A stretch of 64,000 nucleotides of DNA. It comes from Variovorax jilinensis. GTDB lineage: Bacteria > Pseudomonadota > Gammaproteobacteria > Burkholderiales > Burkholderiaceae_C. The notes beneath the pieces are model-generated. The model was not told the origin of the DNA. It saw only the letters and a program-made list of their open reading frames with translations, and did not search any database. The first letter of the stretch is position 1. Every line of letters begins with the position of its first letter. Below are positions 16,860-25,922 of this stretch, piece after piece. A program made the translations under genes and the position numbers. The stretch covers positions 868,001-932,000 of the forward strand of contig NZ_JASZYQ010000001.1 of the NCBI RefSeq assembly GCF_030316885.1, given 5' to 3'.

Positions 16860-17528
16860 CTAGTCGTGGACCAGCGCCTGGGCCCGCGCCGCGAGCTGGG
16901 TGCGGTTCTCGACGCGCAGCTTGCGAAAGGCGTTGGCGAGATGGAAGCGCACGGTGGGCAGGCCGACTGCCATGTTGCGCGCGATCTGCTTGTCGGGGCA
17001 GCCCGAGAGCACCAGTGCCACCGCCTCCGCTTCGCGGTGGCTCAAGGCCGAGCGCCGCTGCAGCAGTTCGGTGACGCTCTCGCGCGCCGGTGCCGACAGC
17101 AGTGGGTCTGCCTCCCACTGGAAGCGCGCAAGCGCGGCGGCAAAGGCGGGCTCGACCAGGCGCAGCGCATCGATCGCGTTGCTCTCGAAGTTGCCGCGCT
17201 CGCGCCGACGCCAGATCCGCATGTCGCCGGTGCACTCGCCCTGCGCGAACACGTAGACGTTGACGCCTCAGTGCATGTGGTCGCGGGCCAGGAAGTCGTT
17301 GAAGAACTCGGTGCGCGACAGGTCGCTCTGGCAGAGGATCTGGGTAGCCAGCGTGGGATGGCGGCGCTCCATCATCGGGAAGGTGAGCGGGTCGATGAAG
17401 CGGTAGTACTCGTCCCAGCTGCGCAGGTTCTCGACCGACATGTTGAGCGCCTTGACGCGATCGAAGCGATGGGCGGCCTTGTCCCAGGTGAAGGAGACGT
17501 AGGTGTCGGCGCGCAGCAGGTCGAGCAT
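16860..17528 (-). pseudogene. LuxR-type regulator interrupted by an in-frame stop
   Basis: Read leftwards, residues 1-86 (from MLDLLRADTYVSFTWD to FFNDFLARDHMH) are followed by a TGA at 17270-17268. The same frame then continues without shift through GVNVYVFAQGEC to a complete LuxR-type helix-turn-helix (LSHREAEAVALVLSGC, KQIARNMAVGLPTVRFHLANAFRKL) and ends at 16860. One base change from TGG to TGA explains the break. The N-terminus may begin further upstream, since the frame is open there with no clear ATG. The two halves together give about 222 residues. It could be a true nonsense mutation, a sequencing error, or two pieces; a C-terminal HTH fragment might still be made from an internal start. 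Confidence 0.75.
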
Positions 17529-17595
17529 GGGCAGCGCGAGATCGCCGCGGAGGGTGTCGGCGGGCGCCGCGTCGCCAGCCCTCGGAAGCTGCGTC

Positions 17596-19422
17596 TCAGC
17601 GCGCGCCTGTCGCCGCCTCGGCCACCCGTCGCGGCACCATCACGGTCGCATCCAGCAGCATCTGCGCCATCCCCTTGCCCAGCGGGTCCATGCGCATCGA
17701 CGACGGACCGCCGCCGTCGAGTGCATCGTGCAGCAGCAGGTTCATCGAAACGGTGCCGGGCAGGTGGAAGCGCTCGACCTTGCCGTGCACCAGGTGCGCG
17801 AAATAGCTGCGCACGAAATCCGGCGTGATGCGCGACCACAGCAGCGACATCCATTCGGGGCGGCGTGCGACGAGGCCGATGTTCGAGAGATTGCCCTTGT
17901 CGCCGCTGCGGGCCCAGGCCAGGTCGATGAGGCGCAGCGCCACCTGTTCCTCGTCGTCGCCGGTGAAGGGCTGCGGATCGGCCGCTGCGGCCGCCGGGCC
18001 GCTCGAACGCGCCGCGGCCGGCAGCGCCACCGCATGGCGTTCGCCGTCGAGCACGAAGGCGGTCGGCACCTCGGACTTGGCGAGCGTGAAGGCGAAGGGC
18101 TTGATCAGCGGCGACACCGCGGGTCGGCCGCCACCCGGGCTCGTGGTGCCGGGTGCCCACGAGGTGCCCGAAGGCGCGATCTCGCGCGCGAACATCGCGA
18201 GCGCCGCCTTCTGCGGATGATTGGCGACCACGCGCATCGTCACCTCGCGGACCTGGCGCGTGCGCGAATGCGGGCCGTACAGCCACTCGGAGCCGATGAC
18301 CTCGATGAAGGTCGAACTGAAGGGCGGCAGGCCCATCTGCTGCAGGATCTCGCCGGTGCGCTCGATGATGGCCTCGGCCGTGCGCACCGCCTTTTTCTCG
18401 GCATCGATGCCGATGAAGATCATGCTGCCGGCGCAGCGGAAGCCGTCGAGCTGGGTGGCCGAGACCTTGTAGCTGGCCGGCGGCGCGTAGCCTCGGGCCG
18501 GGCCCACGCGCACGCGGTCGGGGCCGACCTGCTCGATCACGACCTCGCGGAAGTCGCAGCTCACGTCGGGCAGCAGGTAGGCGCCGGGGTCGCCGATCTC
18601 GTAGAGCAGCTGCTCGATCACGTTGGCGCGGATCACCTTGCCACCGGTGCCTTCGGGCTTGGTGACGACGAAGCTGCCGTCCGCCTGGCATTCGACGATC
18701 GGGTAGCCCATGTGGGCCCAGTCGGGAATGTCTTCCCAGTCGGTGTGCAGGCCGCCGGTGGCCTGGCAGCCGCATTCGATGATGTGGCCCGCGAGGCTGC
18801 CCGAGGCCAGCAGGTCGAAGTCGTCGCTCGTCCAGCCGAACTCGTGCATGAGCGGGCCCAGCGTCACGGCGCTGTCGACGCAGCGGCCGGTGATGACCAC
18901 GTCCGCGCCCGCGGCCAGTGCGGCGGCGATCGGCAGTGCGCCCAGGTAGGCGTTGGCGCTCAGCACCTTCTCGGGCAGTGCCTCGCCGGTGAACATGTCG
19001 CGCGTGCCGTTCTCGCGCAGCTGCGGCATCTGCGTGCTGACGTCGTCGCCTTCGACCACCGCGATGCGCAGCGCGATGCCCTCGGCCTCTGCCAGCGCCT
19101 GCAGAGCGGCGGCACAGCCGTGAGGGTTGATGCCGCCCGCGTTGCTCACGACCTTGACGCCCTGGCGCTTGACCTCGGCCAGCACGGACTTCATGGCGAT
19201 CTCGACGAAATCGGTGGCGTAGCCCATCTCGGGCTTCCTGGCGCGCGCGGAGGCGAGGATCGACATCGTGGTCTCGGCCAGGAAGTCGAACACCAGGTAG
19301 TCGAGCCGGCCCAGCTTCACGAGCTGCGGCGCGGCGACCATGCTGTCGCCCCAGAAGCCCGAGGCGCCTCCGATGCGGACGGTGGTCTTCTTCGGCGCGG
19401 GCTGGGGCTCGGAGGTGGTCAT
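17596..19422 (-). CDS. atuA: AtuA-like acyclic terpene utilization family protein (DUF1446)
   Basis: A 608-residue protein. The N-terminal 450 residues match the AtuA/DUF1446 family: VRIGGASGFWGDSM, LDYLVFDFLAETTMSIL, VVSNAGGINPHGCA, ADVVITGRCVDSAVTLGPL and ECGCQATGG. A smaller C-terminal domain (LIDLAWARSGDKGNLSNIGL) is the usual partner module. AtuA is needed for citronellol/geraniol degradation in Pseudomonas, but its reaction is unclear. Here it is on the opposite strand from the acyl-CoA enzymes at 20160-25910, with a peptidase gene between. The disrupted LuxR gene is 67 bp downstream. Cytoplasmic. Confidence 0.88.
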   Translation of the reverse strand: MTTSEPQPAPKKTTVRIGGASGFWGDSMVAAPQLVKLGRLDYLVFDFLAETTMSILASARARKPEMGYATDFVEIAMKSVLAEVKRQGVKVVSNAGGINPHGCAAALQALAEAEGIALRIAVVEGDDVSTQMPQLRENGTRDMFTGEALPEKVLSANAYLGALPIAAALAAGADVVITGRCVDSAVTLGPLMHEFGWTSDDFDLLASGSLAGHIIECGCQATGGLHTDWEDIPDWAHMGYPIVECQADGSFVVTKPEGTGGKVIRANVIEQLLYEIGDPGAYLLPDVSCDFREVVIEQVGPDRVRVGPARGYAPPASYKVSATQLDGFRCAGSMIFIGIDAEKKAVRTAEAIIERTGEILQQMGLPPFSSTFIEVIGSEWLYGPHSRTRQVREVTMRVVANHPQKAALAMFAREIAPSGTSWAPGTTSPGGGRPAVSPLIKPFAFTLAKSEVPTAFVLDGERHAVALPAAARSSGPAAAAADPQPFTGDDEEQVALRLIDLAWARSGDKGNLSNIGLVARRPEWMSLLWSRITPDFVRSYFAHLVHGKVERFHLPGTVSMNLLLHDALDGGGPSSMRMDPLGKGMAQMLLDATVMVPRRVAEAATGAR

Positions 19423-19517
19423 GTCGGTTCGCTTCTCGGTCGCAACGGGACTACGAGCTTAGCCACGAGGGGCGCAAAACGCTTGCGCCAAGTCGCTGCC
19501 GGCGCCGCGGCCTGGCC

Positions 19518-20039
19518 TCAGAGCCGGCGTGCCTGCGTCGGCTGGCGCGACCAGTAGATGCCGTCGAGCCGGTCGAGCCGCACCTCGCCGCCTGTCGAGG
19601 GCGCATGCACGAAGCGGCCTTCGCCCACGTAGATGCCGGCATGCGAGGGTGTCGCCGCGCCGAACAGCACGAGATCGCCGGTGCGCAGGCTGGCCATGGG
19701 CACCGGGCGCCCGAAGCCCGTCATGCGCGCCACCGTGCGCGGCGTGGCCTGGCCGGCCCCCTGGCGGTAGGCGTAGCCGATCAGGCCGCTGCAGTCGAAG
19801 CCGCCCTGGGGCGTGTTGCCCCCATAGCGGTACGGCGTGCCGACCAGGCCCAGCGCCTGGATCGCGATGTCGTTCGATTGCTCGGCGGTCAGCGCGCCCG
19901 GATAGCTGTCGAACGACGCGGCGGGAGGGCGGGTGGCACAGCCCGCGGTGAGCAGCAGGCCGGCGGCGAGCGGTGCCGAGCACAGCAGACGCCTGCGGGC
20001 GGCGCAGGCGGATGAGGCGGCGAGGACGTGATGAGGCAT
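19518..20039 (-). CDS. NlpC/P60 (C40) family peptidase, lipoprotein
   Basis: A 173-residue protein with a basic N-terminus and lipobox LTAGC (Cys34), so probably a membrane-anchored lipoprotein. The catalytic domain shows PYRYGGNTPQGGFDCSGL with the nucleophile Cys83, and SHAGIYVGEGRFVHAP with the catalytic His133. These enzymes cleave peptide stems of peptidoglycan. Start chosen at ATG 20039, which gives the lipoprotein signal; a longer frame to 20111 exists but adds a non-signal extension. It is unrelated in function to the flanking acyl-CoA genes. Confidence 0.9.
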   Translation of the reverse strand: MPHHVLAASSACAARRRLLCSAPLAAGLLLTAGCATRPPAASFDSYPGALTAEQSNDIAIQALGLVGTPYRYGGNTPQGGFDCSGLIGYAYRQGAGQATPRTVARMTGFGRPVPMASLRTGDLVLFGAATPSHAGIYVGEGRFVHAPSTGGEVRLDRLDGIYWSRQPTQARRL

Positions 20040-20159
20040 CGAAGCGGTTCGCGCGGTCGGCTGTGGGGACGGCGTGCATTCTGCACCCGCAGGCGGGCAG
20101 CCACTAGGCACAAGACCCCGCGCCGGCGCCGGGCTAGCCTCGCGCCCACAGGAGACACC

Positions 20160-21335
20160 ATGGAATTCCTAGAGGCCCCACCGCTGCCGTTCTATTTCAC
20201 GCCCGAGCACGAGCAGTTCCGCGCCGGCCTGCGCGAGTTCATCGCGCGCGAGATCACGCCCTTCGTCGCCGAGTGGGACGAGGCCGAGACCTTTCCGCGC
20301 GAACTCTACGTGCGCGCGGCCGAGATGGGGGTGCAGGGGCTGGGTTATCCCGAGGCCTATGGCGGAACGCCGGCCGACGTGTTCTTCCAGCTCATCGTGG
20401 CCGAGGAATTCGCACGCTGCGGCGGCGGCGGGCTGCAGGCCTCGCTCAATTCGCACAGCATCGCGCTGCCGCCGATCCTGCATGCCGGCAGCGACGCGCT
20501 CAAGCAACGCGTCATTCCGCCGGTGCTGGCCGGCCGGAAGATCGCGGCGCTGGCGGTCACCGAGCCTTCGGGCGGCTCCGACGTGGCGGCGCTGAAGACC
20601 ACCGCGATCCGCGACGGCGACCACTACGTGGTCAATGGCGAGAAGACCTTCATCACCTCGGGCATGCGCGCGGACTTCATCACCACCGCGGTGCGGACCG
20701 ATCCTTCGATCAAGGGCGCGGGCGGCATCTCGGTGCTGTTGATCGACGGCGACACGCCGGGCCTCAGCCGCACCGCGCTCAAGAAGATGGGCTGGTGGAG
20801 TTCCGACACCGCCCACCTCCGCTTCGACGACTGCCGCGTGCCGTTGGTCAATCTCGTGGGGGTGGAGAACAAGGGCTTCAAGACCTTCATGAACAACTTC
20901 AACACCGAGCGCCTGTTCATGGCCACGCTGGCCTGCGGCTTCGCCGAGGTCTGCCTCGAGGAGGCGGTCGACTGGACGCGCCAGCGCACTTCCTTCGGCA
21001 TGCCGCTGTCGGAACGCCAGGTGGTGCGCCACAAGGTCATGGACATGACGATGCGCATCGATGCCGCCCGCACGCTGATCTACGACCTGGCCTACCGCAT
21101 CGAGCACAAGCTGGCCGATCCGGCACGGCTGGTGGCGCGGGTCTGCCTGGCCAAGGTGCAGGCCACGCAGGCGATGCAGTTCTGCGCCGACCAGGCCGTG
21201 CAGCTGCTCGGCGGCATGGGCTTCATGCGCGGCACGCGCAGCGAGCGCATCTACCGCGAGGTCAAGGTCATGATGATCGGCGGCGGATCGGAGGAGGTCA
21301 TGAAGGACCTCGCGGCGCGCCAGCTCGGGCTCTGA
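20160..21335 (+). CDS. Acyl-CoA dehydrogenase
   Basis: A 391-residue flavoenzyme. The N-terminal helical domain begins YFTPEHEQFRAGLREFI. The middle beta domain has IAALAVTEPSGGSDVAAL and VVNGEKTFITSGMRADF, and the C-terminal domain has RTSFGMPLSERQVVRHKV and QAVQLLGGMGFMRGTRSERIYRE. It ends GGGSEEVMKDLAARQLG. It oxidises an acyl-CoA to the enoyl-CoA, with FAD, in the first step of the operon 20160-25910. By gene order it corresponds to AtuD or an isovaleryl-CoA-type enzyme, but the sequence alone does not settle the chain. AGGAGA ribosome site. Confidence 0.93.
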   Translation: MEFLEAPPLPFYFTPEHEQFRAGLREFIAREITPFVAEWDEAETFPRELYVRAAEMGVQGLGYPEAYGGTPADVFFQLIVAEEFARCGGGGLQASLNSHSIALPPILHAGSDALKQRVIPPVLAGRKIAALAVTEPSGGSDVAALKTTAIRDGDHYVVNGEKTFITSGMRADFITTAVRTDPSIKGAGGISVLLIDGDTPGLSRTALKKMGWWSSDTAHLRFDDCRVPLVNLVGVENKGFKTFMNNFNTERLFMATLACGFAEVCLEEAVDWTRQRTSFGMPLSERQVVRHKVMDMTMRIDAARTLIYDLAYRIEHKLADPARLVARVCLAKVQATQAMQFCADQAVQLLGGMGFMRGTRSERIYREVKVMMIGGGSEEVMKDLAARQLGL

Positions 21336-21410
21336 ACTCGGCGCAGCCACTTCGCGCAAGACCGGCACCGAGCCGGTCCCTAAGCTCGAACCACACCACC
21401 TCCAGCGACC

Positions 21411-23033
21411 ATGGCCATCATCGAATCCACCATCTCCCCGGGCAGCGAGGCCTTCAAGTCGAATGCCGATGGCATGCTCGCACTGCTCGAGCGCGTGCGC
21501 GGCTACGAACGCCGCAGCGTCGCGACCTCGGCCAGGTCGCGCGAGCGCTTCGAGAAGCGCGGCCAGCTGCTGCCGCGCGAGCGCCTGTCGCTGCTGCTCG
21601 ATCCGGGCTCACCCTTCCTCGAGATCTCGTCGCTGGCCGGGCTCGGCCTCGACAACCCCGACCTCGAGAAGAGCGTGCCGGGCGGCGGCGTGATCGGCGG
21701 CATCGGCTGGGTCTCGGGCGTGCGCGCGATGATCAACGCCTCCGATTCCGGCATCGACGCCGGTGCGCTGCAGCCCATGGGCATTCCCAAGCAGCTGCGC
21801 ATGCAGGAACTCGCGCTCGAGAACAAGCTGCCCTACATCCAGCTGGTCGAGAGCGCGGGTGCCAACCTCATGACCTACAAGGTCGAGGAGTTCGTCACGG
21901 GCGGCAGCCTGTTTCGCAACCTCGCACGCATCTCGGCCGCGGGGCTGCCGGTGGTCACCGTCACGCACGGCTCGTCGACCGCGGGCGGCGCCTACCAGAC
22001 CGGGCTGTCGGACTACATCGTGATGGTGCGCGGACGCTCGCGGGCCTTCCTCGCGGGCCCGCCGCTGCTGAAGGCCGCGACCGGCGAGATCGCCACCGAG
22101 GAGGAACTCGGCGGCGCCGTCATGCACACCTCGATCTCGGGCCTGGGCGACTACCTGGCCGAGGACGACCGCGACGCGATCCGCATCGCGCGCGAGATCC
22201 TCGCCAAAATCGACTGGAACCGCGACCTGCGGGTGGAGCCGCCGCGCGCCTTCAAGCCGCCGCGCCACGATGCCGAGGAACTGCTCGGCATCATGCCGAT
22301 GGACCACAAGCGTCCGGTCGACATGAAGCAGGTCATCGCGCGCATCGCCGACGATTCCGAGTTCCTCGAGTTCGGCGAGAACTACGGCGGCGCGACCGTG
22401 GTCGGCCACATCAAGATCGAGGGTCTGCCGCTGGGCGTCATCACCAACAACGGCCCGATCGACCCGGCCGGCGCCACCAAGGCCACGCACTTCATCCAGG
22501 CCTGCTGCCAGTCGAGGACGCCGATCCTCTACCTCAACAACACGACCGGCTACATGGTCGGGCGCGATTACGAGGAGGCCGGCATGATCAAGCATGGCTC
22601 CAAGATGATCCAGGCCGTGACCAACGCCACGGTGCCGCAGATCACGATCTACTGCGGCGCCTCGTTCGGCGCCGGCAACTACGGCATGTGCGGGCGTGGC
22701 TTTCATCCGCGCTTCTGCTTTTCCTGGCCCAACGCCAAGACCGCCGTGATGGGCGGCGAGCAGGCCGCGCAGACCATGGTCAACGTGACCGAGGCTGCCA
22801 TGAAGCGCAAGGGGGGCGAGGTCGACCGCGAGAAGCTCGACGAGATGGAGCGCCGCATCGTCGAGCGCTTCGACAGCCAGATGAGCGTCTTCACGACCAG
22901 CGCGCGCCTGCTCGACGACGGCGTGATCGATCCGCGCGACACGCGCACCGTGCTCTCGAAGGTGCTGTCGATCTGCCGCGACGCCGAGCTGCGCGAGCCG
23001 CACCGGATGCAGTTCTCGGTTGCTCGCCCCTGA
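21411..23033 (+). CDS. Acyl-CoA carboxylase, carboxyltransferase (beta) subunit
   Basis: A 540-residue carboxyltransferase. The N-terminal half has RERLSLLLDPGSPFLEISSLAG and STAGGAYQTGLSDYIVMV, and the C-terminal half has ITNNGPIDPAGATKATHFIQ, LYLNNTTGYMVG and GASFGAGNYGMCGRGFHP, where the glycine-rich loops bind the acyl-CoA and biotin. These are typical of methylcrotonyl-CoA and geranyl-CoA carboxylase beta subunits. The gene is 75 bp after the dehydrogenase and 18 bp before the biotin-carrying alpha subunit. With AtuA nearby, geranyl-CoA-type (AtuC-like) substrate use is possible; leucine-pathway use (LiuB-like) is the alternative. Confidence 0.92.
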   Translation: MAIIESTISPGSEAFKSNADGMLALLERVRGYERRSVATSARSRERFEKRGQLLPRERLSLLLDPGSPFLEISSLAGLGLDNPDLEKSVPGGGVIGGIGWVSGVRAMINASDSGIDAGALQPMGIPKQLRMQELALENKLPYIQLVESAGANLMTYKVEEFVTGGSLFRNLARISAAGLPVVTVTHGSSTAGGAYQTGLSDYIVMVRGRSRAFLAGPPLLKAATGEIATEEELGGAVMHTSISGLGDYLAEDDRDAIRIAREILAKIDWNRDLRVEPPRAFKPPRHDAEELLGIMPMDHKRPVDMKQVIARIADDSEFLEFGENYGGATVVGHIKIEGLPLGVITNNGPIDPAGATKATHFIQACCQSRTPILYLNNTTGYMVGRDYEEAGMIKHGSKMIQAVTNATVPQITIYCGASFGAGNYGMCGRGFHPRFCFSWPNAKTAVMGGEQAAQTMVNVTEAAMKRKGGEVDREKLDEMERRIVERFDSQMSVFTTSARLLDDGVIDPRDTRTVLSKVLSICRDAELREPHRMQFSVARP

Positions 23034-23051
23034 AGCCGAAAGCGCCTGCAA

Positions 23052-25055
23052 ATGACCCACGACACCATTCCGGCCGGGACCGCCACGCCCTTCCACAAGA
23101 TCCTGATCGCGAACCGCGGCGAGATCGCGCTGCGCGTGATCCGCAGCGCGCGCGCCATGGGCTACCGCACGGTGGCGGTTCACTCCACGGCCGATGCCGA
23201 TGCGCGCCATGTGCAGGAGGCCGACCAGGCGGTGTGCATCGGCGAACCGCTGCCTGCGCAGTCCTACCTTCGCATCGAGGCCATCATCGAGGCCGCGCGC
23301 CTGAGCGGCGCCGATGCGGTGCACCCGGGCTACGGCTTCCTGGCCGAGAACGAAGATTTCGCGCAGGCCTGCAAGGACGCGGGCCTGGTCTTCATCGGGC
23401 CCTCGGCCGAGGCCATCGTCTCGATGGGCAACAAGGCCGGCGCCAAGACCTTGATGCAGGCGGCCGGCGTGCCCTGCATTCCGGGCTACCAGGGTGAGGA
23501 CCAGGGCGAAGAGCGCCTGGCCCGGGAAGCCGCGCGCATCGGCTTCCCCGTGATGATCAAGGCCACGGCGGGCGGTGGCGGACGCGGCATGCGGCTGGTG
23601 CCGTCGGCGGCCGAGTTTGCCGAGCTGCTGCGCAGCGCGCGTTCGGAAGCGCAAAGTGCCTTCGGCGACCCCGAGGTGATCCTCGAGCGTGCGATCGTCG
23701 AGCCGCGCCACATCGAGATCCAGATCTTCGCCGACCGCCACGGCAATGCGATCCACCTGGGCGAGCGCGACTGCTCGGTGCAGCGCCGCCACCAGAAGCT
23801 GATCGAGGAGGCGCCGTCGCCCGCGGTCGATGCCGCCTTGCGCGAGCGCATGGGCGCGACCGCGGTGGCGGCCGTGAAGGCGATCCGCTACGAAGGTGCG
23901 GGCACGCTCGAGTTCCTGCTCGACCGCGAGGGAAACTTCTACTTCATGGAGATGAACACGCGGCTGCAGGTCGAGCATCCCGTGACCGAGGCCGTGACCG
24001 GGCTCGATCTGGTCGAGTTGCAGCTGCGCGTGGCGGCCGGCGAGGCCCTGCCGCTGACGCAGGCACAGGTTCGCTTCGAGGGCCATGCGATCGAGGTGCG
24101 CCTGTGCGCCGAGGATGCCGACCAGAACTTCATGCCGCAAAGCGGCACGGTGGCGCTGTGGAAGATGCCGACCCGGCTGCGGATCGAGGATGCGCTGTGC
24201 TCGGGCGCCGAGATTCCTCCGTACTACGACTCGATGATCGCCAAGCTCATCAGCCACGGCCGCACGCGCGACGAAGCCAGGCGCAAGCTTGCCGCCGGGC
24301 TGGAAGACGCCGTGGCGCTCGGCGTCACCACCAACCAGGCCTTCCTGCGCAGTTGCCTCGCGCATCCGGTGTTCGCCGCCGGCGGCGCGACCACGGCCTT
24401 CATCGGCCAGCACCAGGCGGAACTGCTGGCATCCGACGATGCGGCCCGTGCCCGCGCGGCAGCGCTGGCCGCGGTGCTGCTCTACGAGACCACGGGAGCG
24501 CGCGGGCCTCGCGCGGCGGGCCGGCGGCTCTTGCACAACCTGCCGATCTCGCTGCGCTTCGAGCTCGGCGGCAAGGCGCAGGCCGCAAGCGTGACCCTGC
24601 CCCGGCAAGGCCGTTTCGAGGTCGCGCTCGATGAGCGACGCTTCGCGATCGAAGGCCTGGTGCTCGGCGAGGACAGCGTGCGCTTCGTCTGCGACGGATT
24701 GCAGGAGCATGCGACCTGGTTCCGCGACGGCGCCACGCTGCTGCTGCAGTACCGCGGCCTGGCGCTGCGCATCGAGGACAAGACCCGGGCGGCCTCCGCG
24801 CGCCAGGGCGACTCGGGCGGCGACGGCAAGCTGCGTGCTTCCATGAACGGCCGCGTGGTGGCCGTGCTCGCGGCGGTCGGCGACACCGTCGCGGCCGGCC
24901 AGCCCATCGTCACGCTCGAAGCCATGAAGATGGAGCACGTGCACACGGCACCGGTCGCGGGACGCCTGTCGGCGCTGCATGTGTCGATGGGTGAGCAGGT
25001 CGGGGCGAGCCGCGTGGTGGCCGAGATCGAGGTGGCGGAGGCGGCGCCTGCGTGA
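23052..25055 (+). CDS. Acyl-CoA carboxylase alpha subunit (biotin carboxylase and biotin carrier)
   Basis: A 667-residue protein with the biotin carboxylase domain first (ILIANRGEIALRVIRSARAMG, ATP loop KATAGGGGRGM, EVILERAIVEPRHIEIQ, MNTRLQVEHPVTE) and the biotin carrier domain at the end, where EAMKMEH holds the lysine that is biotinylated. A less conserved bridging region lies between about residues 450 and 590. It carboxylates biotin with ATP and bicarbonate and works with the beta subunit at 21411. Length and domain order match methylcrotonyl/geranyl-CoA carboxylase alpha chains. Same operon, 18-bp spacing. Confidence 0.93.
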   Translation: MTHDTIPAGTATPFHKILIANRGEIALRVIRSARAMGYRTVAVHSTADADARHVQEADQAVCIGEPLPAQSYLRIEAIIEAARLSGADAVHPGYGFLAENEDFAQACKDAGLVFIGPSAEAIVSMGNKAGAKTLMQAAGVPCIPGYQGEDQGEERLAREAARIGFPVMIKATAGGGGRGMRLVPSAAEFAELLRSARSEAQSAFGDPEVILERAIVEPRHIEIQIFADRHGNAIHLGERDCSVQRRHQKLIEEAPSPAVDAALRERMGATAVAAVKAIRYEGAGTLEFLLDREGNFYFMEMNTRLQVEHPVTEAVTGLDLVELQLRVAAGEALPLTQAQVRFEGHAIEVRLCAEDADQNFMPQSGTVALWKMPTRLRIEDALCSGAEIPPYYDSMIAKLISHGRTRDEARRKLAAGLEDAVALGVTTNQAFLRSCLAHPVFAAGGATTAFIGQHQAELLASDDAARARAAALAAVLLYETTGARGPRAAGRRLLHNLPISLRFELGGKAQAASVTLPRQGRFEVALDERRFAIEGLVLGEDSVRFVCDGLQEHATWFRDGATLLLQYRGLALRIEDKTRAASARQGDSGGDGKLRASMNGRVVAVLAAVGDTVAAGQPIVTLEAMKMEHVHTAPVAGRLSALHVSMGEQVGASRVVAEIEVAEAAPA

Positions 25056-25127
25056 CCCTGAGCCCGGCCCTCGGGCCGGCCGCCCGGCGCGCGAAGCCAA
25101 GAACGACCCAGCAGCCGAAGGAGACTC

Positions 25128-25910
25128 ATGACCGACCCCACCGACGCCGTTCTCCACGAGAGGCGCGACCACGCCTTCTGGGTCACGATCAACCGCCCCG
25201 ACAAGCGCAACGCGATCAACAAGGACGTGATCGCGGGCATTCGCGAAGGCTACCGGCAGGCGCACGCGGATCCGCAGATCCGGGTGATCGTGCTGACCGC
25301 GGCGGGCGACAAGGCCTTCTGCGCGGGTGGCGACCTGCAGCCGGGCGCGGGCTTCGCGTTCGATCTGTCGCGGCCCAACATCGACTACGCCGACATGCTG
25401 CGCGAGGCGCAGGATTCGACCTTGCCGAGCATCGCGCGCATCAACGGCGTGTGCATGGCGGGCGGCCTCGGCCTGCTGTGCATGACCGACATGGCGGTCG
25501 CCGCCGATCACGTCCAGTTCGGCCTGCCCGAGGTGAAGATCGGGCTCTTTCCGATGCAGGTGCTGAGCCTGCTGCAGCGCATCGCGCCGCGCCGCGTCGT
25601 GCGCGAATGGTGCCTCACGGGCGAGCCCTTCGACGCCGCCGAAGCCAAGCTGCACGGCCTGCTCAACCACGTGGTGCCGGCGTCCGAACTCGACGCCAAG
25701 ACCCAGTGGCTGATCGACCGGCTGGCCGGCAAGTCGCCGACCGCGATCCGGCGTGGCAAGTACGCGATGCGAGCGCTCGAGGCCATGTCCTTCGACGAAG
25801 GCATCGCCTACACCGAGAGCCAGATCGCACTGCTCGCGATGACCGAGGACGCCAGGGAAGGCCTGGCGTCGTTCAACGAGAAGCGCAGGCCCACGTGGAC
25901 CGGGCGCTGA
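25128..25910 (+). CDS. Enoyl-CoA hydratase/isomerase family protein
   Basis: A 260-residue crotonase-fold enzyme. It has VTINRPDKRNAINKDV near residue 20, the oxyanion-hole segments KAFCAGGDLQPG and NGVCMAGGLGLLCMTDMAVA, and the active-site region FGLPEVKIGLFPMQ with Glu. It hydrates an enoyl-CoA and is the last gene of the forward operon, 72 bp after the carboxylase alpha subunit with a GAAGGAG ribosome site. In the Atu and Liu pathways the equivalent step hydrates the carboxylated product (AtuE or LiuC), which fits the gene order. Confidence 0.9.
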   Translation: MTDPTDAVLHERRDHAFWVTINRPDKRNAINKDVIAGIREGYRQAHADPQIRVIVLTAAGDKAFCAGGDLQPGAGFAFDLSRPNIDYADMLREAQDSTLPSIARINGVCMAGGLGLLCMTDMAVAADHVQFGLPEVKIGLFPMQVLSLLQRIAPRRVVREWCLTGEPFDAAEAKLHGLLNHVVPASELDAKTQWLIDRLAGKSPTAIRRGKYAMRALEAMSFDEGIAYTESQIALLAMTEDAREGLASFNEKRRPTWTGR

Positions 25911-25922
25911 GGCATCCGCCCC

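Noticed and set aside
21609..25670. A 1353-codon open frame on the minus strand, opposite the carboxylase operon
   Set aside because: It lies antisense to clear carboxylase and hydratase genes, its translation is rich in His, Arg, Ala and Gly with no domain, and such long frames are expected in GC-rich coding DNA.
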